Positions 43,638 to 53,156 are shown, counted from the first letter of the stretch. The stretch: DNA of 64,000 nucleotides from Desulfogranum japonicum DSM 18378 (GCF_000429945.1 NZ_AUCV01000002.1:124001-188000); one strand, 5' to 3'. Numbers and translations are program-made. Notes: generated by a model from the letters alone, not told the origin.

Positions 43638-45466
43638 TCAGGCCTCAAGGTCAAATGTTCCATAATATATTGACGACGCTCGGGTGTATTTTTTCCCATA
43701 TAGAATTTCAGTACTCTGCTCACCTCGCTCAATGAATCTATACGCACTGGTTTTAAGCGCATGTCCTCTCCAATGAATTGCTTGAATTCAGCAGGAGAAA
43801 TTTCTCCAAGGCCTTTGAACCGCGTAATTTCCACGCTACGGTCGGATTTCCCCTTTGCTTTGAGGATGGTAAATGCCTGCTGCATTTCTTCATCGGTGAA
43901 GCAGTAGATTGTTTTCTGTTTATTACGAACTCTGAATATGGGAGTTTCCAGAATATATACATGGCCCTGTTTAATGAGTACTTCAAAATAGTGTAAAAAA
44001 AACGTCAGTAGAAGATTGCGAATATGCAAGCCGTCCACATCCGCATCTGTGGCCAATATAATTTTATCAAACCGCAAATTGGCAATGGACTCCTCAATAT
44101 TCAATGCCCGCATCAGGGAATACATTTCGTCGTTTTTATACAGTAGATCTAGGCGTTGTCCGAGAACATTCATAGGTTTTCCCTTAATGGAAAACACTGC
44201 CTGGGTCATCGGATCACGTGAACTGACTATGGAGCCTGCCGCAGATTGCCCCTCAGTGATAAAAAGCATATTTTCCCGCCCTGATTGGGAGGGTTTCCCT
44301 TTGGCAGGATGATATTTACAGTCTTTGAGTTGTGGAATTTTGAGGGCGACTTTCTTGGCCTTTGCTTTCGCTTCCTTCCTTACCGACTGTAGCTCTCTAC
44401 GTATTTTTTCATTGTGCTGTACTTTTTCAAGAAGCAATTCAGCTATATCTGTCTGTTTATACAGATGATTGGCTACAGCATCTTTAACAGCATTGACAAT
44501 GGGGGAACGGACGTCAGTGTTTCCCAATTTATTCTTTGTCTGGGACTCAAAAACAGGTTCCTGGACTTTGACGGCAAGAATTCCCACTATACCGTCACGA
44601 ACGTCCTGGCCATTAAATTTTTTATCGCTGAATTCGTTGACACCCTTGAGAATACCTTCGCGAAATGCAGAAAGATGCGTTCCACCTTCACTGGTAAACG
44701 TTCCATTAACAAAGGAAAAATAGGATTCTCCATAGTCATTGGTATGGGTAAAGGCAAATTCAACGGTTTTGTCCGCAAAATGAAACGCCGGGTAAATACG
44801 ATCGTTGCTTACTTCCCTGTCCAGAAGATCCAGGAGTCCGTTTTTAGAATGATATGCGCTTCCATTACAATGGAGGGTGAGACCGGCATTCAAATATGCA
44901 TAACGCCATAGCCGCTGTTCAACGTACTCAAAATCAAATTTGTACTCAGGGAACAGTTCAGCATCAGGATGAAAACTGACCAACGTACCATTTTTTTCAG
45001 TACATTCTCCTTCTTCTTCCTCTATCAGCGTGCCTCGATCAAATACTGCACGCTTATACTTTCCTTCCCTGTACGCACAAACTGTAAAATTAGTGGAGAG
45101 TGCGTTGACTGCTTTCGTACCTACACCATTAAGACCAACAGAGAATTGAAATACATCGGTATTGTATTTCGCGCCGGTGTTAATAGTTGAAACACACTCA
45201 ACGACTTTCCCCAAAGGTATTCCCCTGCCATAGTCCCTTACACTGCAGGTTCCCTCATGATCGACGGTGATGTCCACCTTCTTTCCATACCCCATAATGA
45301 ATTCATCCACGGCATTGTCGATGACCTCTTTTAAAAGAATATAAATACCATCATCGGGGTGGGAACCATTACCGAGTCGTCCGATATACATACCCGGTCG
45401 TTTCCGGATATGCTCAAGGGAACTGAGGGTTTTAATCTTGGACTCGTCATATTGCTGTACTGACAT
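43634..45466 (-). CDS. parE: DNA topoisomerase IV subunit B (ParE type)
   Basis: ATPase subunit of topoisomerase IV. The 610 residues carry the GHKL fold (EVIDNAVDEFIMGYGK near 46-61, RDYGRGIPLG, LNGVGTKAVNAL), the transducer domain, and the TOPRIM segment with LFITEGQSAAGSI and DADVDGLHI near the end of the chain. It starts 62 bp after the zinc-ribbon gene and overlaps parC by 4 bp. Confidence 0.94.
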   Translation of the reverse strand: MSVQQYDESKIKTLSSLEHIRKRPGMYIGRLGNGSHPDDGIYILLKEVIDNAVDEFIMGYGKKVDITVDHEGTCSVRDYGRGIPLGKVVECVSTINTGAKYNTDVFQFSVGLNGVGTKAVNALSTNFTVCAYREGKYKRAVFDRGTLIEEEEGECTEKNGTLVSFHPDAELFPEYKFDFEYVEQRLWRYAYLNAGLTLHCNGSAYHSKNGLLDLLDREVSNDRIYPAFHFADKTVEFAFTHTNDYGESYFSFVNGTFTSEGGTHLSAFREGILKGVNEFSDKKFNGQDVRDGIVGILAVKVQEPVFESQTKNKLGNTDVRSPIVNAVKDAVANHLYKQTDIAELLLEKVQHNEKIRRELQSVRKEAKAKAKKVALKIPQLKDCKYHPAKGKPSQSGRENMLFITEGQSAAGSIVSSRDPMTQAVFSIKGKPMNVLGQRLDLLYKNDEMYSLMRALNIEESIANLRFDKIILATDADVDGLHIRNLLLTFFLHYFEVLIKQGHVYILETPIFRVRNKQKTIYCFTDEEMQQAFTILKAKGKSDRSVEITRFKGLGEISPAEFKQFIGEDMRLKPVRIDSLSEVSRVLKFYMGKNTPERRQYIMEHLTLRPE

Positions 45467-45528
45467 AAATGAGTAAGTAAAATAAAGTTGTAGGTTGAAA
45501 AAACGCTGGGATAAACCAGACCAGAAAC

Positions 45529-45738
45529 TTATTCCATCATATGAACCCGACCACAGTCAGGACATATCCATGTGGGACCGTTACTGATACCCCAAGTGTT
45601 TTCCTGGAAACATTCAGGACAAATCTGAAAACCGCAGGAACAATTCCAGCAAAACGGTTTTGTCTCTTTACAGCAATGACACTGAAACGTTTTCTTTTTC
45701 CGTCGTCCTCTTCTGTTTTTTGTAGTTGAATCAGACAT
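45529..45738 (-). CDS. 69-residue zinc-ribbon protein
   Basis: A small cytoplasmic protein with many cysteines: FQCHCC, FCWNCSCGFQICPEC, and WICPDCGRVH at the end, giving at least two CxxC-type zinc sites. The N-terminus is basic (NRRGRRKKK). It lies between cutA (3-bp gap) and parE (62-bp gap) on the same strand, so it is in the topoisomerase operon. A frame-shifted open stretch at 45537-45749 is a shadow. Function unknown; a nucleic-acid-binding role would fit the basic start. Confidence 0.78.
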   Translation of the reverse strand: MSDSTTKNRRGRRKKKTFQCHCCKETKPFCWNCSCGFQICPECFQENTWGISNGPTWICPDCGRVHMME

Positions 45739-45741
45739 ATT

Positions 45742-46083
45742 TCAATCATCCTGCCTGTTCACTTCCTGGTTCAACCATTGAAAATATGGTTCATGGCCGT
45801 CTGTTATTTCTGTGGCAATAATTTCAGGCACCTCATAGGGATGTACTTCACAGAGCCTGTTTTTGAGACGATCAAAGAGTTCCGAACGTGTTTTCATAAG
45901 ACAGAGATGTTCCTGGGTCTCTTCAATCGTTCCCTGCCAATGATAGCGCGAAAGGCAAGGAACGATCTGTACACAGGCTGCCAGTCGCGAGGAGAGAACT
46001 GCCTCAGCTATTTTTTTGGCATCTTTCGAAGTAGAAACTGTCGTATGTACCTGTATATATGGTCGACTCACTTTTTTCTCCAT
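45742..46083 (-). CDS. cutA: CutA1 divalent-ion-tolerance-like protein
   Basis: A 113-residue protein of the trimeric CutA1 family linked to copper tolerance, precise role debated. ARLAACVQIVPC-like (AEAVLSSRLAACVQIVP), the YHWQGTIEETQEHLCLMKTR segment and the HPYEVPEIIA motif are typical. It has no signal peptide, so it is cytoplasmic. It is the first gene of the cutA - zinc ribbon - parE - parC run and diverges from coaX. Confidence 0.93.
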   Translation of the reverse strand: MEKKVSRPYIQVHTTVSTSKDAKKIAEAVLSSRLAACVQIVPCLSRYHWQGTIEETQEHLCLMKTRSELFDRLKNRLCEVHPYEVPEIIATEITDGHEPYFQWLNQEVNRQDD

Positions 46084-46212
46084 AAAAAATGATTGTGAAC
46101 GCCCCGACAGGGCGGACTCAACTGGAATAATTTTGCAAAGTGGAATATCTTACCAGCCTCAGGAAAAAAATACAAATGCTCTGCATATTACCAGCCCTCA
46201 TCAGGAGGAATC

Positions 46213-47001
46213 ATGCTTTTTGTTGTCGATGTAGGCAATTCACATACGGTCAGTGGTGTTCTTCATAAAAACAAATTTATTGCCAACTGGCGACTGCAGT
46301 CCAATCAGGACCGAACCGCGGATGAGCTTGCCATTCGCTATAATGCCCTTTTTCAAATGGCTCAGATAGACCCCAAGGCTATCCATGGGTTTATTGTGTC
46401 TTCTGTTGTCCCGCCTCTTGAAACAAGCTGGATGGATTTTGCAGAAAATTACCTTACAACCACCTATAAGCCGCTTGCTGTGAGCAACTCACTTAACCTG
46501 GGGGGCCTTATAATACGGATAGAAAATCCTGCTGAAGTTGGCGCTGACCGTATTGTCAATGCAGTGGCTGCCTGGGAGCGATATCACTCCTCTCTCATTG
46601 TGGTTGATTTTGGTACTGCCATTACCTTTGATTGTGTCAGTTCCAACATGGAATACCTTGGCGGAACCATTCATCCCGGAATCGGTATTTCCCTGGATGC
46701 ACTGGCATCCCGTACAGCCAAGTTACCGCGCCTGGATATTGGTGTTGCTCCTGAAAATCCCATAGGTTCATCCACTGTCAAGGCTATCCACTCTGGGATG
46801 CTCTATGGCTTTGGCGGACTCATTGATCGTATGGTAGAGGTGCTGAGTAAAGAAATGGAACCTGACGGAAAGCATGTACATGTTATTGCCACCGGTGGCA
46901 TGGGAAAACTGATTCACCCTTATGCCCGCAGTATTGAGGTGACAGACAAGCATCTCACCCTGACCGGCTTGCAGATACTCTTTGAACTCAATAAGGAATA
47001 A
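46213..47001 (+). CDS. coaX: Type III pantothenate kinase CoaX
   Basis: First committed step of coenzyme A synthesis, phosphorylating pantothenate with ATP; type III is not inhibited by CoA. The 262 residues have the ASKHA phosphate loop DVGNSHTVSGV (5-15), GADRIVNAVAAW, VDFGTAITFDCV and YLGGTIHPGI. An AGGAGGA Shine-Dalgarno precedes the start. It heads a plus-strand group with the S66 peptidase gene 3 bp after its stop. Confidence 0.95.
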   Translation: MLFVVDVGNSHTVSGVLHKNKFIANWRLQSNQDRTADELAIRYNALFQMAQIDPKAIHGFIVSSVVPPLETSWMDFAENYLTTTYKPLAVSNSLNLGGLIIRIENPAEVGADRIVNAVAAWERYHSSLIVVDFGTAITFDCVSSNMEYLGGTIHPGIGISLDALASRTAKLPRLDIGVAPENPIGSSTVKAIHSGMLYGFGGLIDRMVEVLSKEMEPDGKHVHVIATGGMGKLIHPYARSIEVTDKHLTLTGLQILFELNKE

Positions 47002-47004
47002 GCC

Positions 47005-47946
47005 ATGCCACGTCCAGTTTTCCCCAGGCGTCTGCGCAGAGGCGATACCATCGGGCTTTTTTGCCCTGCTGGCCCCATACATAAATCCATGGAAATGGAG
47101 CGCGGAATACGTGTGCTCACATCCATGGGGTTTCAGGTAACCATTCATGGCAATATGCAATGTGGTCATCCTTATCTCGCAGATACAGACCAGGCCAGAG
47201 CAAACGCGTTCCTTTCCTTGTGGCATGACGAAGAAGTGCAGGCGCTTATGGCGGTTCGTGGTGGTTTTGGATGTATGCGCCTCATGGATTACCTGGGACT
47301 GGACAGCCTGCAGGGACAACCAAAACTACTCATAGGTTTCAGTGATATCACAGCCCTTCTTCAGGGCTTGCTGGTTCATGGCAATATAGTTGGCATACAC
47401 GGACCAGTGGTAACATCATTGGCAGACCAGGATGAAAACAGCACTCGTAGCTTCTTCTCCCTTGTCACTGGCGAAATCAATACACCCATCATGCCGTTAA
47501 ACCTTGAAATTCTCCGCAGTGGAGATGCTCAGGGACCACTTGTGGGAGGCAACCTGACCACCCTTATTCACCTCATGGGCACGCCCTGGGAATGCCCATG
47601 GGACGGAGCCGTACTTGTTCTCGAAGACACCGGGGAAGTTCCATACCGACTTGACAGAATGCTGACCCAGCTTGCCTGCAGTGGTCGGCTGGCAAACCTC
47701 GCAGGTATCATACTGGGAACATTTGATCAGGGGAAGGAAATGGACAGCCTGGAATTGCTAAGGCTTCAGGAACAGGTTTGGACAAGAGTCCTGGAACTTA
47801 CCCAGGCATACGGATACCCAGTGTGGGGCAATTTTCCCATAGGGCATCAAAAAAGCAATGTAGGCCTGCCCATTGGTATGGAGGTGCAAATGAACTCTTC
47901 CACTGGCCAGTTACAGCTCCTGCAGGAATCTGTTACCTTGCTTTAA
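47005..47946 (+). CDS. S66-family carboxypeptidase (LD-carboxypeptidase / MccF-like)
   Basis: A 313-residue serine peptidase of family S66. The N-terminal GDTIGLFCPAGPI, the nucleophile region LIGFSDITALL (Ser in GFSD, about 112-122), LVGGNLTTLIHLMGTPWE and the C-terminal FPIGHQKSNVGLPIG with the catalytic His are typical. Members trim LD-bonds of muropeptides (LdcA) or hydrolyse microcin C-like compounds (MccF). It is cytoplasmic and fits peptidoglycan recycling. It is coupled to coaX (3-bp gap). Confidence 0.9.
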   Translation: MPRPVFPRRLRRGDTIGLFCPAGPIHKSMEMERGIRVLTSMGFQVTIHGNMQCGHPYLADTDQARANAFLSLWHDEEVQALMAVRGGFGCMRLMDYLGLDSLQGQPKLLIGFSDITALLQGLLVHGNIVGIHGPVVTSLADQDENSTRSFFSLVTGEINTPIMPLNLEILRSGDAQGPLVGGNLTTLIHLMGTPWECPWDGAVLVLEDTGEVPYRLDRMLTQLACSGRLANLAGIILGTFDQGKEMDSLELLRLQEQVWTRVLELTQAYGYPVWGNFPIGHQKSNVGLPIGMEVQMNSSTGQLQLLQESVTLL

Positions 47947-47951
47947 CAGGT

Positions 47952-48605
47952 ATGGTCAAACGCTATTTATATACATCAGGGGCGTTCTTTTTTCTGCTGC
48001 TTATCTACATTTTCAGCCTGGTACCTTTTTTCTTTATACGAAAGGTTCTCTCGCACGATCAATATATACTGATCCTTAGTGGATGGGCGGTAGTGGCCCT
48101 GCTCTGTCTGCTGCCTGCAATGAGCCTTATAATTCGACATATCTGGTTTTTTAAAGGGACGGGTAAAACACTGGAAATGGAAGCAATGCGGCAGAAACTT
48201 TTCTCTATCAATGCAATGGACTGCCCTGTGCAGGTGATTAAGAAAAAACGTTCCCTCATTGTTACCTGGAACCATAGTGACTGGAAATGGTGTGATTACA
48301 TGAGCTGCGCGGGTATGAAAACACTATATGAACTGTGCCTGCACTTTGAACCTGCAACAAATACCGTTAATATTAGCGATAAAATCAGATCCGTGTATTT
48401 TATTGTCTGTCCAGATGAGGTAAAAACAGGGCTGTTTAGTTGGCCCAGGCCATTGCTTAACCTCTACACGGGAGAAAAATGGACCATTGAGAAATACATC
48501 GACTGTATTCCTCCTGATTTCTCTTTTACTCCGCAGGAAATAAAATCTCCTGTTCTCGGCACGTTACGAAAACATGGCTGGAACATACGTTTTCATTATT
48601 TCTAG
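47952..48605 (+). CDS. Membrane-anchored protein of unknown function
   Basis: A 217-residue protein I do not recognise. The ATG at 47952, 5 bp after the S66 stop, is preferred; an earlier start at 47778 would overlap the S66 gene widely. Two transmembrane helices (about 8-28 and 36-60) form a hairpin. The remaining ~155 residues are basic and cytoplasmic or periplasmic, with WNHSDWKWCDY and an aromatic C-terminus. The stop codon lies within the left inverted repeat of a MITE-like element, so the last residues may have been changed by insertion. Confidence 0.65.
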   Translation: MVKRYLYTSGAFFFLLLIYIFSLVPFFFIRKVLSHDQYILILSGWAVVALLCLLPAMSLIIRHIWFFKGTGKTLEMEAMRQKLFSINAMDCPVQVIKKKRSLIVTWNHSDWKWCDYMSCAGMKTLYELCLHFEPATNTVNISDKIRSVYFIVCPDEVKTGLFSWPRPLLNLYTGEKWTIEKYIDCIPPDFSFTPQEIKSPVLGTLRKHGWNIRFHYF

Positions 48606-48750
48606 GAGTTTGTCGGAGAATTGCTATTTTTTCTCAGATTAAGGCATTTTCAGGAAATCAAGCACAGCCATATAGTTGATATTGCGAGCATTGATTTTCT
48701 GAAAATAACACAAATATGGGGAAAAAGAACTTTCTCCGACAGATTCCTAG
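48602..48750. mobile_element. MITE-like element, copy 1
   Basis: The ends are CTAGGAGTTTGTCGGAGAA at the left and, read from the right end, CTAGGAATCTGTCGGAGAA: an inverted repeat with 3 mismatches. Both ends are flanked by CTAG, which could be a 4-bp target duplication like that of IS5-type elements. The element has no coding capacity and is about 149 bp including CTAG. A copy of about 85 percent identity is at 61862-62007. It follows the membrane-protein gene directly. Confidence 0.8.
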
Positions 48751-48834
48751 TGTACAGCTTGACAGGCGCCAGGTTTCTCATTAAGAAATTATTATATTCC
48801 TGCTAATATCCCAACAGCTTCATAGGAGGATAAC

Positions 48835-49272
48835 ATGTTTGCCTCTCCAAACAGTTGTGATGTAAAAGGCGGCAGAATTCGTACAGTCTGTTCACGGTGT
48901 AAAAGTGTACGTTACGTCCCTGTATCCAGTAATACTCGCAGAAAAGCCGTCCGCTGCAGATGTGGAAAAAACACCACCTATATGGTCAACCATCGCGGTT
49001 TCAGGCGGGAAACGACCTCTGGCGTTGCAGAAATTTTCATGCCAAACGGAGGTAAGATGAATGTATTGCTCAATGATGTTTCCAGCGCAGGCATAGGCTT
49101 TACAGCCAGGTCCGGTGGGCTCCGGGCACTCGCCATAGGTTCTGAAATCACCCTGAAATACAGAAGTGGTGACAGTCAGACAAATCGAAAAGCACGAATA
49201 AGAAACGTTGCAGGAAACAGAGCCGGAGCAGAATTCACCGATGGCCTGGCAAATCTTATGAAAATGTTGTAG
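48835..49272 (+). CDS. PilZ-domain protein with N-terminal zinc ribbon
   Basis: A 145-residue protein. The first half has CSRCKSVRYVPV and CRCGK, a zinc-ribbon-like pair. The second half (about 60-145) looks like a PilZ domain for cyclic-di-GMP binding, with HRGFRRETTSG (arginine-rich RxxxR-type site), LNDVSSAGIGFTA (D/NxSxxG site) and a final strand AEFTDG. A strong AGGAGG precedes it. Its fusion of a ribbon with PilZ hints at a c-di-GMP-dependent adaptor. It lies upstream of the binding-protein operon, 195 bp away. Confidence 0.78.
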   Translation: MFASPNSCDVKGGRIRTVCSRCKSVRYVPVSSNTRRKAVRCRCGKNTTYMVNHRGFRRETTSGVAEIFMPNGGKMNVLLNDVSSAGIGFTARSGGLRALAIGSEITLKYRSGDSQTNRKARIRNVAGNRAGAEFTDGLANLMKML

Positions 49273-49274
49273 CC

Positions 49275-49336
49275 AGTGCCGGTCCATTTTAGGGTATAAT
49301 CCAAAAAATGGAAAATACCTTGTATGGACAGGCACT
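49275..49336. repeat. Inverted repeat AGTGCCxGTCCA
   Basis: AGTGCCGGTCCA (49275-49286) and TGGACAGGCACT (49325-49336) are inverted with one mismatch and a 38-nt spacer that itself can fold (CCATTTT/AAAATGG). The same AGTGCCTGTCCA occurs at 55530-55541. Their similar ends suggest a short non-autonomous element or a half of one. Confidence 0.45.
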
Positions 49337-49467
49337 ACCCCATCATGGGATCTATATTTTCCTGATACCTGCTAATGATTTTTTAATTTTCAATGAATCC
49401 TCGCATATGCTAATTTGAGGGTAGTTACTTCTACCAATCCTCTCAAAATGCACGAGGAGGGCCTGCG

Positions 49468-50601
49468 GTGCTTAGGAAAACTCTATATGTTTTGCTTGTT
49501 CTCAATATTGTTACAACATGCATTACCTTACAGGGATGCAGGAACAGGCAAGATGATATTCCTGTGCTTCGACTTGGCTACGCTCCCCACGATCACCATT
49601 CTCCTCTTTATATAGCAGCCTCTAATCCCCAATACTTCAGGGACAATGGTGGTATCTTTCTGGAAGAGGTTGTCAAGAAAGAGAAATATTTCCTTGTTGC
49701 ACATGAAAAACGTATTGCCGAAATCATCATCAAAAGCAGTACCGGTGGTAAAGAAATTATCAGGAAACTGATCGAAGGCCAGTATGATTTCTCCTTTGGT
49801 GGAGTACCTGCCGTGCTCCATTTTATCGATGCAGGAGCTGACATCTCCATAATTTCTCCGGTAATGGCGGAAGGTGCCGGCTTTGTGGTCGCCAAGGATC
49901 TCCCAGTTTCCAACTGGCAGGAATTTATTGCATTCGTTCGTGCCCACCCGACCACATTACGAATTGGTTACAAAATTGATGTCTCCGTACATAACCTGAT
50001 TTTTGAATTTGCCCTGCAGGATGAAAATATTGCTTTTCAAAAAAACAGAGAACATGCACAAGGGAAAATACGTATACTCAACCTTCACGGAGCCCAAAAC
50101 CTTATACCTGCCCTGGAAAACCGCCTGATTGACGGCTTTGTTGTTAATCAACCCTATCCTGCGCTTGCAGAGACCTCGGGTGTAGGAAAAATCCTGGCAC
50201 AACTGCGGGACCTTCCCCCCGAAGGAAGGTGGCACGGGCACCCCTGTTGCGCCCTTGCTGCAAGCAATGCATTTATTCAAGATAATCACGCAGTCTCAAC
50301 CGCTCTCACGGCTTTGCTCATGCGGGCCAACCAGTTTATAACCAGGGACCCTGCTCTCAGCCAGGAACAGATTGCCCAATGGTTGAACCTGCCCATAGAA
50401 GTAGAAAAACGATCACTTCCGACCATTCTCTTCACATCTGAATTAGATAATCAATGGCATGAGGGAGTGGATTTCTGGATACATGCTATGATGGACAAAG
50501 GCAAGCTGCAGAACAAAGTCAAAGAAGCAGTAATGCACAAACGGTTGCAGGAAGTAGTCTACCGACTGGATATCTACACTGAAGCCCGGGATATGCTATA
50601 A
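49468..50601 (+). CDS. NMT1/SsuA-like substrate-binding lipoprotein
   Basis: A 377-residue periplasmic binding protein anchored as a lipoprotein (LQGC lipobox, Cys24). The fold is like SsuA/TauA/NMT1 proteins that bind sulphonates, nitrate or pyrimidines: LRLGYAPHDHHSPLYIAAS near the start, YDFSFGGVPAVLHFID, and RLIDGFVVNQPYPALAE. No ABC permease or ATPase is beside it. Instead its stop overlaps the start of a PAS hybrid kinase by 1 bp (TAATG). It could serve as the sensor for that kinase, like binding-protein-linked kinases elsewhere. Confidence 0.85.
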   Translation: MLRKTLYVLLVLNIVTTCITLQGCRNRQDDIPVLRLGYAPHDHHSPLYIAASNPQYFRDNGGIFLEEVVKKEKYFLVAHEKRIAEIIIKSSTGGKEIIRKLIEGQYDFSFGGVPAVLHFIDAGADISIISPVMAEGAGFVVAKDLPVSNWQEFIAFVRAHPTTLRIGYKIDVSVHNLIFEFALQDENIAFQKNREHAQGKIRILNLHGAQNLIPALENRLIDGFVVNQPYPALAETSGVGKILAQLRDLPPEGRWHGHPCCALAASNAFIQDNHAVSTALTALLMRANQFITRDPALSQEQIAQWLNLPIEVEKRSLPTILFTSELDNQWHEGVDFWIHAMMDKGKLQNKVKEAVMHKRLQEVVYRLDIYTEARDML

Positions 50602-53156
50602 TGCGCTGGTCTCTGAACTCTAAACTTTTTTGTTTATTCCTTCCCTTAACCATAGTTTCCCTTGTCTTTGGTTTTATTGTCTTCAACAGCCTTACACAAA
50701 TTGAAAAAGACAACAGACATATCCGTGAGTTCAAATCTTTTCAAATCCAACTCAAGTCTTTAGAGACATGGCAAAAAAAACTCATAAATCACCAAGCCAG
50801 CCTACAGAAAGAAACATTCCTTCAGGAAATCAGCATAACAAAGCAAATGGCGGAGAAACTGGTAGATCTGCCCCTTGAGCTGAACAGGGAAACGGCAAAC
50901 AAACTGAATGGCTTCTCCGAATTGTTTGAAGTTTTTTCAAATTCTTACATTGAGCTCTTTGAACTGTATCAGCAAGATGCGGCAATACCCCAAAAAAGCG
51001 CATCTTACCTACGCAATATTCAACAGATCAGTGCGCAATCCGCCTATACATCGACTGATTCGACGAATAATAAATTGCCACTGCTCATATCTCATCTAAT
51101 ATTTACTTTTCGCAATCTGCTGATTCGAGTACACCACGAAAATGACATCACCGCCATAAAGGACGGTAAGGAATTCCTTCCTGACATACTCGAAGAAATT
51201 AACGATTCACAGGTTGCCACCCTGTCCTATCAACTTTTTGATATTCTGGAGGAAGATTATGTAAGACATCTGGAGATACAGGATAGAGAAGCCTTTCTTT
51301 CAGAAACGACCCAGTATGTGTTTACTACAGCCAATGAAATAGCCGATGAAATCCTCGACGGTCTTGATCAGACCAAGCGGTATTCCCGGATTCTTATCCT
51401 GATTACAGTAGGTGGAGCCATTTGTCTCAACCTATTTTGCTGGTTGGTTGCTTCCCGCTATATTGCCACCTTTCTCGGTATACAGAAAAAAGCAATCCAG
51501 TCCATTGAAAGTGGCAACTATCAGCTGGAACTTGGTCCTCTTCCCAAAGATGAAATCGGGGATCTGTCCAGCACCATGATTGCAATGGCCGCACGCCTAG
51601 AAGAAAGTCTGAGCCAGCTGACATCTTCAGAGAAACGCCACCGTAACCTGGTTGAAAATCTCAACGATCTTCTCTGGGAAACTGATACAGAGCACCGGAT
51701 TACTTTTACCAACGCAGCAGCAGAGTCAATACTTGGCTACAGTCCTGAAGAACTTGTAAATGTCCCTATTACAGATCTGATTATACACACCGATGATCCT
51801 CATACACAGAGGGCTCACGAGTATTTCTCCCGTGCTGAATCCTTTCAAGGTACGTTTTCCTTTAAACATAAGAGCGGTAACACTGTGCTCATAGAAGTGG
51901 ATGCCCGGGCCATATATCACCAAGGAGATTTCCTTGGTTTTCGTGGTCTGGGAATGAATATCACTGAAAAAAATCTCCTGGAACAGCAGTTACGGCAGTC
52001 TCAAAAATTGGAATCCATTGGCAGACTGGCCGGAGGAATCGCCCATGATTACAACAATATGCTGAGTGTAATCATCGGTTACAGTGAGTTATCCCTTGAT
52101 GATCTCCCAGAGGATCATGAAGTGCATGATAATATAAAAGAAATTCACGCTGCAGCTCTACGTTCCATGGAAATTACCCGACAACTCCTTGCCTTTGCCA
52201 GGAAACAGACTATTTCACCGGAAATATTGGACATTAATAAGGTGATCTCAGGCATGACCAAAATGCTTCAGCGTCTCATTGGAGAAAACATAACTCTCGC
52301 ATGGATACCGGAGCAAGATGTCTGGTCCATCAAGATGGATCCTTCCCAGATTGACCAGATCCTCGCCAATCTTTGTATCAATGCCCGCGATGCTATTCAA
52401 GATATAGGTACGATTACCATTGCGACCAAAAATGTCCGCATTGACAGCATAATAAAATATGGCACTTTTACCCTTAACAAAGGGCATTATATCATGCTGA
52501 CAGTGAGTGATACGGGCTGCGGAATGGATTCAGTAGTGAAGAGCAAGCTTTTTGAACCGTTCTTTTCCACAAAAGGAGAACAGGGAACAGGCCTTGGCCT
52601 TGCCACAGTATACGGAATAGTCAAACAAAACCAGGGGTTCGTTCATGTATACAGTGAACTTGGCAAAGGCACCGTGTTCAAAGTGTACATCCCAAGATTT
52701 GAACGGCAGGATGACTGGCCTGAATCAGAAGCTTCACTTGAGTTGGCCATACCTTTGGGCAGGGGAGAAAAAATTCTACTGGTCGAAGATGAGCAGGCAA
52801 TAACCGGTGTGGTGGAAAACATGCTGAAGAAATTGAATTACGTACCCATAATAGCAAATTCTCCAGAGCAGGCTCTCTCTCTTGCATCAGTCTACAACGA
52901 CTTTGATCTCCTTATAACAGATGTTATAATGCCGCATATGAACGGCAGGGAACTTGCTGAAAAAATTCTCCAAAGCCACAGGCACATCAAAACATTATAC
53001 ATGTCCGGATATACTGCGGATATAATCGCCAATCAAGGGGTTCTGCATGAAGGAATTCATTTCATTCAAAAGCCTTTCAGCAAGGGCGAACTTGCCATGA
53101 AAATTCAGACAATGCTGCAACCCACCCTGTCAAATTCTGACAAAAAATCTCAATGA
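50601..53156 (+). CDS. Hybrid histidine kinase with PAS domain and receiver
   Basis: A 851-residue membrane sensor. It has a transmembrane helix (about 10-32), a helical periplasmic region (33-262), a second helix (263-285), a HAMP-like linker, PAS (about 345-455), HisKA with His482 in GGIAHDYNNML, HATPase (about 580-700) with GTGLGLATV, and a receiver (725-845) with Asp774. The long periplasmic part may contact the binding lipoprotein upstream. The genes overlap on both sides: TAATG upstream and ATGA with the permease downstream. No separate output regulator is adjacent. Confidence 0.92.
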   Translation: MRWSLNSKLFCLFLPLTIVSLVFGFIVFNSLTQIEKDNRHIREFKSFQIQLKSLETWQKKLINHQASLQKETFLQEISITKQMAEKLVDLPLELNRETANKLNGFSELFEVFSNSYIELFELYQQDAAIPQKSASYLRNIQQISAQSAYTSTDSTNNKLPLLISHLIFTFRNLLIRVHHENDITAIKDGKEFLPDILEEINDSQVATLSYQLFDILEEDYVRHLEIQDREAFLSETTQYVFTTANEIADEILDGLDQTKRYSRILILITVGGAICLNLFCWLVASRYIATFLGIQKKAIQSIESGNYQLELGPLPKDEIGDLSSTMIAMAARLEESLSQLTSSEKRHRNLVENLNDLLWETDTEHRITFTNAAAESILGYSPEELVNVPITDLIIHTDDPHTQRAHEYFSRAESFQGTFSFKHKSGNTVLIEVDARAIYHQGDFLGFRGLGMNITEKNLLEQQLRQSQKLESIGRLAGGIAHDYNNMLSVIIGYSELSLDDLPEDHEVHDNIKEIHAAALRSMEITRQLLAFARKQTISPEILDINKVISGMTKMLQRLIGENITLAWIPEQDVWSIKMDPSQIDQILANLCINARDAIQDIGTITIATKNVRIDSIIKYGTFTLNKGHYIMLTVSDTGCGMDSVVKSKLFEPFFSTKGEQGTGLGLATVYGIVKQNQGFVHVYSELGKGTVFKVYIPRFERQDDWPESEASLELAIPLGRGEKILLVEDEQAITGVVENMLKKLNYVPIIANSPEQALSLASVYNDFDLLITDVIMPHMNGRELAEKILQSHRHIKTLYMSGYTADIIANQGVLHEGIHFIQKPFSKGELAMKIQTMLQPTLSNSDKKSQ

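Noticed and set aside
45537-45749. Alternative frame over the zinc-ribbon gene
   Set aside because: It overlaps the cysteine-rich frame, which has clear CxxC motifs and fits between cutA and parE.
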